A stretch of 64,000 nucleotides of DNA from Actinacidiphila alni (GCF_900112845.1 NZ_FONG01000010.1:1-64000); one strand, 5' to 3'; counted from the first letter of the stretch, positions 48,385 through 57,216 are shown. Translations and numbers: made by a program. Notes: generated by a model not told the origin, from the sequence alone.

Positions 48385-48866
48385 TCAGCGCTCGACCGCG
48401 TAGTGGAGGTGGGTGACGCCGGGCGCCGGCACGGATTCGATCAGCCGCAGCCGTACGCGGCCGGGCAGACTCTGGAAGAAGGGCCGGCCGCCGCGCGGGC
48501 GGCCGCCACCGCGTCCTCGATGCCGGTGGTGACGAGCGTCTGCCGCTCGGTGATCTCCGGGGCGGGCCGGTGGCTGAGCAGGAACAGCGGGGCCGTCGGG
48601 TGCGGGCTGCCGCCGCCGAAGCGGTCGGAGTCCTCGTAGGTGTCGCGTCCGACGACGATCGCGCCGACGCGGGCGGACAGGGAGCCGAAGAGCCGGGCGC
48701 CGGCCGGGCTCAGCTTGAAGCCGCCGAATTCCTGGCTCGGGGTGTCGCCGTTGAAGTACCAGTCGAAGAGCTGGGTGCCGTCGCCGAGGCCGCGGCCGGG
48801 GCCCGCGCCGCGGCCGGTGATGTATCCGTCGACCGATACCGCGTGGGCGCTGAAGACCTTGCTCAT
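48385..48866 (-). pseudogene. RibD-C/dihydrofolate-reductase-like gene inactivated by internal deletion
   Basis: The start is normal: ATG behind AGGAGG, MSKVFSAHAVSVDGYITG, VGRDTYEDSDRFGGG, TLVTTGIEDAVAAARAAAG. Then the reading frame continues only to a stop after YGCG. In another frame, downstream, the usual C-terminal sequence appears: GRPFFQSLPGRVRLRLIE, then SVPAPGVTHLHYAVER. The family's middle (the GGGVxxQALxAGLVDE region, about 35 residues) is missing. A deletion between GC-rich repeats would explain both the loss and the frameshift. Confidence 0.8.
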
Positions 48867-48885
48867 GTCCGCGTTCCTCCTTGGG

Positions 48886-48936
48886 GTTCCCTGAAGAGAC
48901 GCCATGACCGTACCAGGTGGCGTTCCCTCAAGAAAC
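48886..48936. promoter_or_regulatory. Direct repeats between reductase pseudogene and HxlR gene
   Basis: GTTCCCTGAAGAGAC (48886-48900) and GTTCCCTCAAGAAAC (48922-48936) match at 13 of 15 bases, start to start 36 bp. They sit in the 91-base divergent gap and are likely binding sites of the HxlR protein. Confidence 0.6.
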
Positions 48937-48957
48937 CCCGATTGCTAGAGTGCTGTC

Positions 48958-49410
48958 ATGCAGCGCACAAGCTTCAGTGGAATGGCGTGCTCGATCGCCC
49001 GCACGCTCGACGTCATAGGGGAGCCCTGGTCGCCCCTGGTCCTGCGTGACGTGTGGGTCGGGCTCAACCGCTTCGACCAGATCCAGGCCGATCTGGGCAT
49101 CTCCCGCAAGGTGCTCACCGAGCGGCTCGGCCACCTCGTCGAGCAGGGTGTGCTCGAACGGCACCCGTACGACCAGCGCCCGCGCTACGAGTACCGGCTC
49201 ACACAGAAGGGCACCGAACTGGTCGACCTGCTCATGGTCATGACCCGCTGGGGCGACAAGTGGCTGGCGGGCGAGGCGGGTCCGCCGGTGCTCTACCGGC
49301 ACCACGCGTGCGGCGAGATCAGCGCCGTCGATCTGCGCTGCGACCGCTGCGGCGAACCGATGCACGCGGGGGACGTCGATCCGCTGCCGGGGGCCGGCGC
49401 GGCTGTGTGA
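48958..49410 (+). CDS. HxlR-family transcriptional regulator
   Basis: A 150-residue winged-helix regulator: CSIARTLDVIGEPWSPLVLR, DQIQADLGISRKVLTERLGH and RPRYEYRLTQKG. The C-terminus holds two CxxC-like pairs (HACGEI, LRCDRCGEPM) resembling a zinc ribbon, a feature of one HxlR subgroup. Upstream is TAGAGT (48946-48951) six bases before the ATG with no ribosome site, suggesting leaderless translation. It is divergent from the broken reductase gene and likely controlled it. Confidence 0.92.
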   Translation: MQRTSFSGMACSIARTLDVIGEPWSPLVLRDVWVGLNRFDQIQADLGISRKVLTERLGHLVEQGVLERHPYDQRPRYEYRLTQKGTELVDLLMVMTRWGDKWLAGEAGPPVLYRHHACGEISAVDLRCDRCGEPMHAGDVDPLPGAGAAV

Positions 49411-49496
49411 CCCGCGCGGCGGACGTCGCGCGGTCGGACGGTGGCGTACGGCAGACGTCGCGGTCGGGCGGTGGCGGACGGCGGACGGCCGTACGG

Positions 49497-50048
49497 TCAG
49501 GTCGTCGCGGGGCGGCCGTGCGGGAAGAGCCGTTCGCGGGTGAACCAGCCCACCGCCCCCGAGACGGTGAACAACGCGCACGCGGCGAGCATGCACCACA
49601 GGCCGAAGTCGGCGTGGACGGCGTAGGTGTAGTCGCGGCGGCCGGGGTCGGAGCCGCCGATCGCGAAGACCGTGTGGTGGGTCGGCACGGCGGCCCGGCA
49701 GATGCCGAGCAGTGCGAGGGTGGCGAGGCCGATCAGCGCGCCGGGCCCCGCGCCCTCCCCCGGCTCCGGATCGGCCTCCGCCGTCCTGCCCCGCCGCCAG
49801 TCCGCGAGCGCAGGCACCCGCCACCATCCGCGCAGCGCCCCGAACCAGCGCCCGCCCTCCAGCAGCATGAACACCGGCCCCAGGACGCCCAGCCACTCCA
49901 CGGAGAAGGCGCCGTAGCTGTGGCCGCCGCTCAGCGACGGCGCCGAGCCGGGCGGGACGGTGCTGAACCAGTGCGTCACCAGTCCGAGGAACGCGGCGAC
50001 CGCGCCCGCGACGAATCCCCAGGCCCACCAGGGCGGCCGCCGGGTCAT
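49497..50048 (-). CDS. Membrane protein of unknown function
   Basis: A 183-residue membrane protein with four hydrophobic helices (WWAWGFVAGAVAAFLGLVTH; EWLGVLGPVFMLLEGG; GALIGLATLALLGICRAAVP; LWCMLAACALFTVSGAVGWF). Conserved-looking HWFSTVPP and GGHSYGAFSVEWLG lie outside. The start is ATG 50046-50048; an upstream ATG is possible. Resembles uncharacterised Streptomyces proteins; no known family. Confidence 0.7.
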   Translation of the reverse strand: MTRRPPWWAWGFVAGAVAAFLGLVTHWFSTVPPGSAPSLSGGHSYGAFSVEWLGVLGPVFMLLEGGRWFGALRGWWRVPALADWRRGRTAEADPEPGEGAGPGALIGLATLALLGICRAAVPTHHTVFAIGGSDPGRRDYTYAVHADFGLWCMLAACALFTVSGAVGWFTRERLFPHGRPATT

Positions 50049-50199
50049 CGCGCACCCCCGCGGCCGTCCGTACCCCGCCCCCGCCGAACGTTTCTCGCCA
50101 TGCGGCACAAGCTACGCGGCACGCGGGTGGCGCGGGCCGGTTGTCCGCCAACGGTGGCGCAGCCGTGACGAACCGGCTCCGGCCCGGGGCGCGTTGCCG

Positions 50200-51036
50200 T
50201 CACCCGTCTCCCCGGAGGATCCCGCCGCCGCGCGCCCGGGCGAGGTGGGCGCAGGCCGCGTAGCAGGCCAGTCCCACGGCGGCTCCGGTGCCGGCGCCGA
50301 AGGTGACGGTGGGGAGCGTGTCGAGGACGCGGGCGTGGCGGAGGTCGGCGGTTTCCCAGCGGGCGAGGCGCTGAGCCGCGCCGGCGACGGCGGCGGCGCC
50401 GATGAGGGCGAGGGCCGCGGTCCTGGCCCTGATGGACAGTCGCAGCCGCCGGACGGCCCGGGGTTGTTCGGTGCGGGGCGTACGGTCGGCCCGGCGCAGG
50501 GCGCGCGGCACGTACCAGGCGAGGACGCCGAGGCCGGCGACGGACGAGGCGTACTGCAGGAGGTGGTAGAGCGGCTCGCTGCCGACCGTACGGTTGAGCA
50601 CCGGCAGCAGGCGCACGCCCGCGCGGCCGGGGTGGGTGAAGTCGTCCCAGCCGACGTGGGTGGCGGCGCCCGCGACGGCGGAGACCACGAACCAGGCCGC
50701 GCCGGCCGGGAGTCGGGGCCGCGACCGCGGCGCCGTCAGCTCGTCGGCGGCCCCCGCCCAGCGACGGGGCAGCAGCGCGACCAGCGGTTCGCGCAGCAGC
50801 CAGTGCCAGCCCGCCACCATGGCCGCGGCCAGCGCGACATCGGCGGTGACCACGCCGGGCAGACTGTGCGTGAAGGTGCCGTAGCCGAAGGTCCCGGGCA
50901 GCAGCGAGTCGGTGAAGTACGGCACGTCGGGCGCCATGGACCCGGCGACCAGCGCCGAGGCGATCAGCCGCCCGCGACCACGTCCGTCCCGGAACAGCGG
51001 GAGCACGGCGGCGGGGTGACTGAAAGTAAGCGGCAT
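50200..51036 (-). CDS. DUF4184-family membrane protein
   Basis: A 278-residue membrane protein starting MPLTFSHPAAVLPLFRD, the DUF4184 hallmark, with GSMAPDVPYF and GTFTHSLPG next. Conserved His/Asp/Thr residues (TFSHP, APD, FTHS, THVGWDDFTH) suggest a membrane metal-dependent hydrolase, but activity is not established. Several helices follow. A long upstream non-coding region with repeats precedes it. Confidence 0.85.
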   Translation of the reverse strand: MPLTFSHPAAVLPLFRDGRGRGRLIASALVAGSMAPDVPYFTDSLLPGTFGYGTFTHSLPGVVTADVALAAAMVAGWHWLLREPLVALLPRRWAGAADELTAPRSRPRLPAGAAWFVVSAVAGAATHVGWDDFTHPGRAGVRLLPVLNRTVGSEPLYHLLQYASSVAGLGVLAWYVPRALRRADRTPRTEQPRAVRRLRLSIRARTAALALIGAAAVAGAAQRLARWETADLRHARVLDTLPTVTFGAGTGAAVGLACYAACAHLARARGGGILRGDG

Positions 51037-51221
51037 ACCGCCATCCTTCCCGCCCCACCGCACCCCGGCCACACCGCCCCAGCCTTGGGGGCGCCAGTCG
51101 ACCGGACGGGCTTCGCCCGGAGGCCCCCGCCCGACGCGCGCCCCGGAGGTACGCCCGGGGCGGGCCGCAGCTCTGCGGACATGCCCCCGCCGCCGGGACA
51201 CCGTACGGCAGGGGCCGCCCG

Positions 51222-51900
51222 CGACGGCCGCCGGTGTCGCCCTCTGCCGCTGCCTCAAGGCCCGCTCCCTGGGGGTGGACACCGCGACCCCACCGACACG
51301 CCCGGAACAGCCAGACACGCGGCGCCGTACACCCAGGGCTTGCACCCGACCGCCGCCGGTGTCGCCTCCTGCCACTGCCACGAGGCCCGCTCTGCGGATG
51401 GGACGCCGCGACCCCACGGCCACGCCCGCAAAACTGCCAGGAATGCGGCGCCGCGACACCGTACGCGCGGGGGCGCACCCGACGGCCGCCGATGCCACCC
51501 TCCGCCGCTACATCGAGGCGTGCTCCGCGGGGGTGGACGCCCCGATCACACGGCCGCGCCCGGAACCGCCAGGCACGCGGCGACGCGACACCCTACGCCC
51601 GGAGGCGCACCCGACCGCCGCCGATGCAACCCTCTGCCGCTGCCTCAAGGCCCGCTTCGCGGGTGGGCGCCGCGATCCCACGGACACCCGGAACCGCCAG
51701 ACACGCGACGCCATACGCCCGGCGTCTGCACCCAACCGCCGCCGATGCCACCCTCCGCCGATGCCTCGACGCCCGTTCCGCGGGTGGACACCGATCCCAC
51801 GGACATACCCGGAACCGCCGGGCACGCGGCGCGGCGACACCGTACGCCCGGGATCGGCACCCGGCCCCCGCCGGTGCCACGCCCTGCCGGTGGCCGTCGC
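51222..51900. repeat. Degenerate tandem repeat array, period about 128 bp
   Basis: Five units begin at 51222, 51347, 51480, 51612 and 51733, with a partial sixth at 51862. Unit lengths are 125, 133, 132, 121 and 129 bp. Each starts with a variant of CGACCGCCGCCGATGCCACC, has ACACGCCCGGAACCGCCAGAC-like centres, and ends near CACCGTACGCCC. Variation in length is not in multiples of three, so it is not a coding repeat. Origin unknown. Confidence 0.8.
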
Positions 51901-52307
51901 ACGTGCCCGCGCACGGCATCCCCGACGGGAGCACCGTCACGGAGACCGACCCGGCTGCCGACCGCGACGCGGACATATCGATGCCGCACCGCGACTTCGC
52001 GTCCAACGCCCTGGACCCGTCGTGCGCCACCACCCGCGCGCCGGACGCACCATTCGGCGCCACGAGGAAGCACGCTGCCCGTGCGCGCCACGCGCCCCGA
52101 ACGTGCCACGCGGCGGAAAGCGGAAACCCGGTGGCCCGCGCGACAGCGCGACGACGCGCCGCGCGTTATTGACGAGTTCATGGCGTATCGCTACCTTCAC
52201 TGAGCGCGATCCCCGCCGACCCGGCGACGCCGCCGGGGCCGCACGGAGGCGCGCCCAGCCGCACCCAGCCCGTGCACGTCGAGCACCACCCGCAGAACAG
52301 GCAGCTT

Positions 52308-52348
52308 TGACAACGTTGCCAGCTCGGCACGCTCCGACAACGTTGCCA
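52308..52348 (+). promoter_or_regulatory. Twin LacI-type operators upstream of the GH92 gene
   Basis: TGACAACGTTGCCA (52308-52321) and CGACAACGTTGCCA (52335-52348) share a CAACGTTG palindromic core and are 27 bp apart. This resembles the TGACAACGTTGTCA sites of LacI-family sugar regulators in Streptomyces. They lie 55-95 bases before the start codon, so sugar-responsive repression is likely. No LacI gene is in the window. Confidence 0.7.
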
Positions 52349-52402
52349 TCTCCTGATCGTGACTGACCTCTGTCCGATCGATCCCCCACAGGAGGCGGAT
52401 CC

Positions 52403-55400
52403 ATGACATCTCAGCCGTTAGAAGGCGCCCAGGGGCGCGACCCGCTCGGCAGACCGCCAGGACGCGGGCGCCTTGCCGCGCTGCTCGGGGCCGGGCTCGG
52501 CCTGGTGCTCGCCGGGTCGTTCGCGCTGCCCGCGCAGGCCGCTCCGGCGACCGGGCACGGCGCCGCCCGCAAGGCGGCGGCGCTTGTGACGTCGCCGGCG
52601 ACGCTGGTCAATCCGTTCATCGGCACGTCGAACGAAGCGGACGACTTTCCCGGCGCCGACGTCCCGTTCGGCATGGTGCAGTGGAGTCCGGACACCCCGT
52701 CCCGGCCGTCCGGCGGCGGCTACGAGTACAACGACTCGACGATCACCGGCTTCAGCCTCACCCACATCGCGGGACCCGGCTGCGGCGCGGCCGGTGACGT
52801 ACCCGTCCTGCCGACGGTGGGCGCGGTCAACAATTCGGCGACCGACAGCTTCTCGCACGCCAACGAGTCGGCGACGGCCGGTTCGTACAAGGTGGCGCTG
52901 GACAATCAGGTGACCACCGAGCTGACCGCCACCGCGCGCAGCGGCATGGCCCGCTTCACCTTCCCGTCGAGCACGCAGTCCAATCTGATCTTCAAGCTGA
53001 CGGGCAGTCAGAACGGTGCCAGCAAGACGCAGTTCAACGTCGTCTCCAGCACCGAGGTGAGCGGTCAGGTCACCAGCGGCCGGTTCTGCGGCGCGGGGAA
53101 CACGTACACCGTCTACTTCGACATGGTCTTCGACCAACCCTTCACCGGTCAGGGCACGGCGGCCGCCCCGGCGGCCAAGGCCGCGAAGCCGGACGCACTC
53201 GCCTCGAAGAACGCGGCAGAGAAGGCCAACAAGCCGCAGCTGCACAGCTCGATGCCCAAGGCGGCCACGCCGTCGAAGGACGCGGCGCCGGACGCCGCCG
53301 CCTCGGCCGCGCACGTCACCTTCAACACCACGTCCAACCGGGTGGTGCAGGCGAAGGTCGGCGTCTCGTACGTCTCGACGGCGAACGCGGTGGCCAACCG
53401 GGCGGCGGAGAACGCGGGTTGGGACTTCAACGGCACCCGCACGGCCGCCCAGAGCGCCTGGAACTCCGCCCTCGGCAAGGTCCAGATCGCGGGCGGTACG
53501 GCCGACCAGCAGACGATCTTCTACACGGCCCTGTACCACTCGCTGCTGCACCCCAACATCATCAGCGACACCAATGGGCAGTACTACGGCTTCGACGGCA
53601 AGACGCACACCGTCGACTCCGGCCACCACGCGGCGTACGCCAATTACTCCGGCTGGGACATCTACCGTTCCCAGGCGCAGTTGGAGGCGCTGGTCGCGCC
53701 CGATGTCGCCTCGGACACCGCGCAGTCGATGATCGACGACTACGCGCAGACCGGGATCCTGCCCAAGTGGTCGGAGAACAACGGCGAGTCGTACGTGATG
53801 GTGGGTGACCCGGCGGACGGCATCATCGCCGACTACTACGCCTTCGGCGCCCACGGTTTCGACACCTCCACCGCGCTGGCCGACATGGTCAAGCAGGCGA
53901 GCAGCACCAGTAACGACCGGCCGGGCGGCAATTACCTCGACGCGCCCGGATACATGCCGCACAACGGCAGTTACGGCTGCTGCAACTTCTACGGACCGGT
54001 TGCCACGACGCTGGAGTACAACACCGCCGACTTCGCCCTGTCGGCCTTCGCGGGCGCCCTTGGCGACACCGCGAACCAGCAGAAGTACGCGGCCCGCGCC
54101 CAGGGTTGGCGCAATACGCTGAACCCGGCGTCCGGTTTCGTCGAGCCGCGCAATGCCGACGGCTCCTGGCCGAACGGCTTCGACCCGACCAGCGGGACGG
54201 ACATGGTCGAGGCGGACTCGTGGATCTACACCGGCATGGTGCCGTTCAATGTCGCGGGCCTGGCCGACGCCAAGGGCGGCAACGCGGCGATGAACGACTA
54301 CCTCGACACGGTGCTGCGCAGCTACACCGGTGCCAACGGCTACGCCTGGGTCGGCAACGAGCCCAGCATCGAGCTGCCGTGGGAGTACGACTACACCGGG
54401 CAGCCGTACAAGACGCAGGGCACCGTGCGGTCGATCCAGGACGCGATCTGGGCGAACAATCCGCGCGGCCTCGCCGACGGCAATGACGACCTCGGGGCGA
54501 TGAGCGCCTGGTACGTGTGGTCGGCGCTCGGCATGTTCCCGATGACCCCGGGCACCTCGGACCTGGCGCTCGGCTCGCCGCTGTTCACCCAGGCCGTCGT
54601 CACCCTGCCGTCGGGCAAGACGCTGACGATCAACGGCAACGGCGCCGCGGACAACGCGCCGTACGTGCAGTCCGCGACCTGGAACGGCGGTGCGTGGAAC
54701 AACGCCTACGCGCCGACCACCGCCATCAGCGCGGGCGGCACCCTCTCGTACACGCTGGGCACCTCGGCGAACACCTCCTGGGCCACGTCGGCGTCCGCCG
54801 CGCCGCCCTCGTACAGCGGCGGGGTGGCCGCGCCGCCGCGTCCCCGGATCGGCGCCCTCACCTCCGGGGCGGGCCCGAATCTGTGCGCCGACGCCGCGCA
54901 GTCCGGCACCGCGGACGGCACGGCGGTGCAGATCTGGGGCTGCGACAGCACCTACGCGCAGGACTGGACGATCGCGGGCGACGGCACGCTGCGGACGCTG
55001 GGCAAGTGCCTTGACGTCGACAACGGCGGGACGTCGGACGGCACCAAGGTGCAGCTGTGGGGCTGCAACGCCACCGGGTCGCAGCAGTGGACCGTGCAGG
55101 GCGACGGCTCGCTGGTGAATCCGCAGTCCGGCAAGTGCCTGGACGACCCGAGCGGTTCCACGACCAATGGCGCGCGGCTGCAGATCTACACCTGCAACGG
55201 CAGCGGGGCGCAGAAGTGGACGCCGCCGGCCGCGCCCGCGGCCCGCACCGGGGCGGTCGTCTCGGGCGTGTCGTCCACGCTGTGCCTGGACGACAAGTCG
55301 GCGGGCACGGCCAACGGCACGCCGATCGAGATCTGGACCTGCAACGGTTCGGACGCGCAGAAGGTGACGGTCGCCGCCGACGGCACCCTGCGCGTGGCGG

Positions 55401-55633
55401 GCGGCTGCCTGGACGCCAACCAGAGCGGTACGACCAATGGCACGCTGATCCAGCTGTGGAACTGCAACGGGACGGGCGCCCAGCAGTGGCGGGCCACCAC
55501 CTCGGGGCAGCTGATAAACGCGCACGCGGGGCTGTGCCTGGACGACCCGAATTCGTCCACCACCACGGGCACTCAGCTCCAGCTGTACACGTGCAACGGC
55601 AGCGCGGCGCAGAAGTGGACGCTGCCGTCCTGA
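52403..55633 (+). CDS. Secreted GH92 alpha-mannosidase with two ricin-B lectin domains
   Basis: A 1,076-residue secreted exo-alpha-mannosidase-type enzyme, ATG after AGGAGG. Signal peptide ~1-47 (cut after PAQA). GH92 domain: VNPFIGTSNEADDFPGADVP at its start, then GYEYNDSTITGFSLTHIAGP, WSENNGESYVMVGDPADGI, EYDYTGQPYKTQGTVR and GNDDLGAMSAWYVWSALGMF, which carries the predicted catalytic Asp pair. An Ala/Lys-rich insertion (~250-305) is unusual. Two ricin-type trefoils follow (~815-945, ~950-1076), each with repeated CxD...Q-W units. Likely trims mannans or N-glycans outside the cell. Confidence 0.93.
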   Translation: MTSQPLEGAQGRDPLGRPPGRGRLAALLGAGLGLVLAGSFALPAQAAPATGHGAARKAAALVTSPATLVNPFIGTSNEADDFPGADVPFGMVQWSPDTPSRPSGGGYEYNDSTITGFSLTHIAGPGCGAAGDVPVLPTVGAVNNSATDSFSHANESATAGSYKVALDNQVTTELTATARSGMARFTFPSSTQSNLIFKLTGSQNGASKTQFNVVSSTEVSGQVTSGRFCGAGNTYTVYFDMVFDQPFTGQGTAAAPAAKAAKPDALASKNAAEKANKPQLHSSMPKAATPSKDAAPDAAASAAHVTFNTTSNRVVQAKVGVSYVSTANAVANRAAENAGWDFNGTRTAAQSAWNSALGKVQIAGGTADQQTIFYTALYHSLLHPNIISDTNGQYYGFDGKTHTVDSGHHAAYANYSGWDIYRSQAQLEALVAPDVASDTAQSMIDDYAQTGILPKWSENNGESYVMVGDPADGIIADYYAFGAHGFDTSTALADMVKQASSTSNDRPGGNYLDAPGYMPHNGSYGCCNFYGPVATTLEYNTADFALSAFAGALGDTANQQKYAARAQGWRNTLNPASGFVEPRNADGSWPNGFDPTSGTDMVEADSWIYTGMVPFNVAGLADAKGGNAAMNDYLDTVLRSYTGANGYAWVGNEPSIELPWEYDYTGQPYKTQGTVRSIQDAIWANNPRGLADGNDDLGAMSAWYVWSALGMFPMTPGTSDLALGSPLFTQAVVTLPSGKTLTINGNGAADNAPYVQSATWNGGAWNNAYAPTTAISAGGTLSYTLGTSANTSWATSASAAPPSYSGGVAAPPRPRIGALTSGAGPNLCADAAQSGTADGTAVQIWGCDSTYAQDWTIAGDGTLRTLGKCLDVDNGGTSDGTKVQLWGCNATGSQQWTVQGDGSLVNPQSGKCLDDPSGSTTNGARLQIYTCNGSGAQKWTPPAAPAARTGAVVSGVSSTLCLDDKSAGTANGTPIEIWTCNGSDAQKVTVAADGTLRVAGGCLDANQSGTTNGTLIQLWNCNGTGAQQWRATTSGQLINAHAGLCLDDPNSSTTTGTQLQLYTCNGSAAQKWTLPS

Positions 55634-55649
55634 CCGTCACGAGCCCTGT

Positions 55650-55690
55650 GCCACGCGCCCCGGCGGAACGTCTTCGCCGGGGCGCGTGGC
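55650..55690 (+). terminator. Very strong terminator after the GH92 gene
   Basis: A perfect 16-bp GC-rich stem (GCCACGCGCCCCGGCG and complement) has a 9-base loop. It ends only 15 bases before the epoxide hydrolase ATG, so that gene must have its own promoter within or after it. Confidence 0.85.
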
Positions 55691-55705
55691 GTTAGCATGC
55701 GTTTC

Positions 55706-56881
55706 ATGGCGGATGATCAGTCAGGTCCCGAGCCCTTCGGCCTCCGGGCCTCCCGCGCGGAGCTGGACGACCTGCGGGCTCGGCTGCGCGCGACGCGCTG
55801 GCCGGACGCGCCGGAGGACGCCGGCTGGTCGCTCGGCACGGACCTCGGTTATCTGCGTGAGCTCGTGACCTACTGGGCGGAGGAGTTCGACTGGCCCGCC
55901 CAGGAGGCGGCGCTCGCCCGGCTTCCGCGCTTCCGGGTGCCGCTGGGCGGCCTCGGTATCCACTTCGTGCACGCCAGGGCCGTCGCGCCGGCGGGTCCCG
56001 TCCTGCCGCTGGTCCTCAGTCACGGCTGGCCCGACTCCTTCTGGCGCTACTCCAAAGTCGTCCCGCTGCTCACCGATCCGGGCGCGCACGGCGCCGACCC
56101 CGCCGACGCCTTCGACGTCGTGGTGCCCGACATGCCCGGCTACGGCTACTCCGACCGCCCGGCCGGGCCGCCGCTGAACTCGATCGCGGTCGCGGGGCTG
56201 TGGGCGGAGCTGATGACGGTCCTGGGCCACGACCGGTTCGGCGCGGCGGGCGGGGACATCGGCAGCCATGTCAGCCGCTATCTCGGGCTCGACAACCCCG
56301 GGCGGGTGGTGGGCGTGCACCGCACGGACGGCGGGATCCCGGTCTTCGCCGGCGACCCGGCCGAACTCACGCCGGCCGAGACCGCCTGGTTCGAGCAGGC
56401 CGCGGCCTGGGGAGCGGCCGAGGGCGCCTACGGCGCGATGCACCGCACCAAACCGCAGACGGCGGCCTTCGGGCTCAACGACTCGCCTGCCGGGCTCGCC
56501 GCGTGGATCGTGGAGAAGCTGCGCGCGTGGAGCGACTGCGGCGGCGACATCGAGCGGAGCTTCACCAAGGACGAGATCCTCACCAATGTCACGCTCTACT
56601 GGCTGACCGGCACGATCGGCTCGTCGATGCGGATGTACCGGGCGAATTCCGAGATCGCGCCGGAGCAGCTCGCCCGGCGGGTCGACGTGCCGTCCGGCTT
56701 CTCGCTCTTCCCCGCCGACATCGTCCGCCCGCCGCGCGCCTGGCTGGAGCGTACGGCGAACACCGTACGGGTCACCGAGCCCGCGCGCGGCGGCCACTTC
56801 GCGGCTTTCGAGGAACCGGAGCTGTACGCCCAGGAGTTGCGGGACTTCTTCCGCCCCTACCGGGCAGCCGCGGTGGCCTGA
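55706..56881 (+). CDS. Epoxide hydrolase (EHN + alpha/beta hydrolase)
   Basis: A 391-residue enzyme with the N-terminal epoxide-hydrolase domain (LRARLRATRWPDAPEDAGWS) and an alpha/beta-hydrolase core: LSHGWPDSFWRY (oxyanion), nucleophile Asp184 in GAAGGDIGSHVSRY, and the His in GGHFAAFEEPE. Conserved MPGYGYSDRP is present. No ribosome site; TAGCAT at 55693-55698 seven bases before the ATG suggests a leaderless mRNA. An earlier in-frame ATG (55697) would sit in that box. Likely hydrolyses xenobiotic or metabolite epoxides. Confidence 0.92.
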   Translation: MADDQSGPEPFGLRASRAELDDLRARLRATRWPDAPEDAGWSLGTDLGYLRELVTYWAEEFDWPAQEAALARLPRFRVPLGGLGIHFVHARAVAPAGPVLPLVLSHGWPDSFWRYSKVVPLLTDPGAHGADPADAFDVVVPDMPGYGYSDRPAGPPLNSIAVAGLWAELMTVLGHDRFGAAGGDIGSHVSRYLGLDNPGRVVGVHRTDGGIPVFAGDPAELTPAETAWFEQAAAWGAAEGAYGAMHRTKPQTAAFGLNDSPAGLAAWIVEKLRAWSDCGGDIERSFTKDEILTNVTLYWLTGTIGSSMRMYRANSEIAPEQLARRVDVPSGFSLFPADIVRPPRAWLERTANTVRVTEPARGGHFAAFEEPELYAQELRDFFRPYRAAAVA

Positions 56882-56927
56882 CGACGCCTGCGCCGCTCCT
56901 GGCGTTCGCCGGACAGGTCTGCCGCGG

Positions 56928-57170
56928 TCAGGACGGGACGGGGTGGCCGCCGTCGCCCTCGACGACCGTGCGGCCGCCGTCGTCGGCAGCCTCGTCCTCG
57001 ACGATGGTCACGTCGACGGTGCCGTCGCCGGTGGTGTCGAACTGGTAGAGGTCGGCCTTGCCGTCGCCCGTGGTGTCGACCATCCACACATCGGGTCTTC
57101 CGTCACCGTTGGTGTCCGCGCTCAGCAGCAGATGCTCTTCGCCCTGGGGCTCACTCGTGTCGTGTGTCAT
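56928..57170 (-). CDS. Small protein with three EF-hand-like/Dx-repeat calcium motifs
   Basis: An 80-residue acidic protein. The core has three tandem units with the DxNGDGxxDxW pattern: DTNGDGRPDVWMVDTTGDGK, then DTTGDGKADLYQFDTTGDGT, then DGTVDVTIVEDEA. These look like EF-hand or thrombospondin-type-3 calcium loops. No signal peptide, so it may be cytoplasmic, which is unusual for such repeats. CGAGG precedes ATG. A very strong hairpin lies just upstream. Function unknown; calcium buffering or a tag-like role are guesses. Confidence 0.75.
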   Translation of the reverse strand: MTHDTSEPQGEEHLLLSADTNGDGRPDVWMVDTTGDGKADLYQFDTTGDGTVDVTIVEDEAADDGGRTVVEGDGGHPVPS

Positions 57171-57216
57171 GGCGGCCTCGTGCCCAGGAACGGAACGACC
57201 TAACTTTCGGTCCGCG

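Larger units (their letters stand above)
51037..52402. other. 1.37-kb non-coding region between divergent genes
   Basis: No gene can be supported on either strand. Open frames exist only because of high GC; their sequences are Arg/Pro/His-rich without family features. It holds a degenerate tandem repeat array (~51222-51900), some unordered GC-rich sequence, and the promoter/operator zone of the GH92 gene (52300-52400). Confidence 0.7.

Noticed and set aside
51222..51900. CRISPR-like array
   Set aside because: Units are adjacent, about 128 bp and imperfect; there are no short identical repeats with unique spacers and no cas genes.
51508..52181. Arg-rich repeat proteins on either strand in the repeat region
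   Set aside because: Repeat lengths break the reading frame from unit to unit, no ribosome site precedes them, and both strands are equally open because of GC.
52418..55525. A 1,035-residue minus-strand frame opposite GH92
   Set aside because: It is a Val/Arg/Gly-rich shadow; the plus strand has a signal peptide, GH92 and lectin domains.
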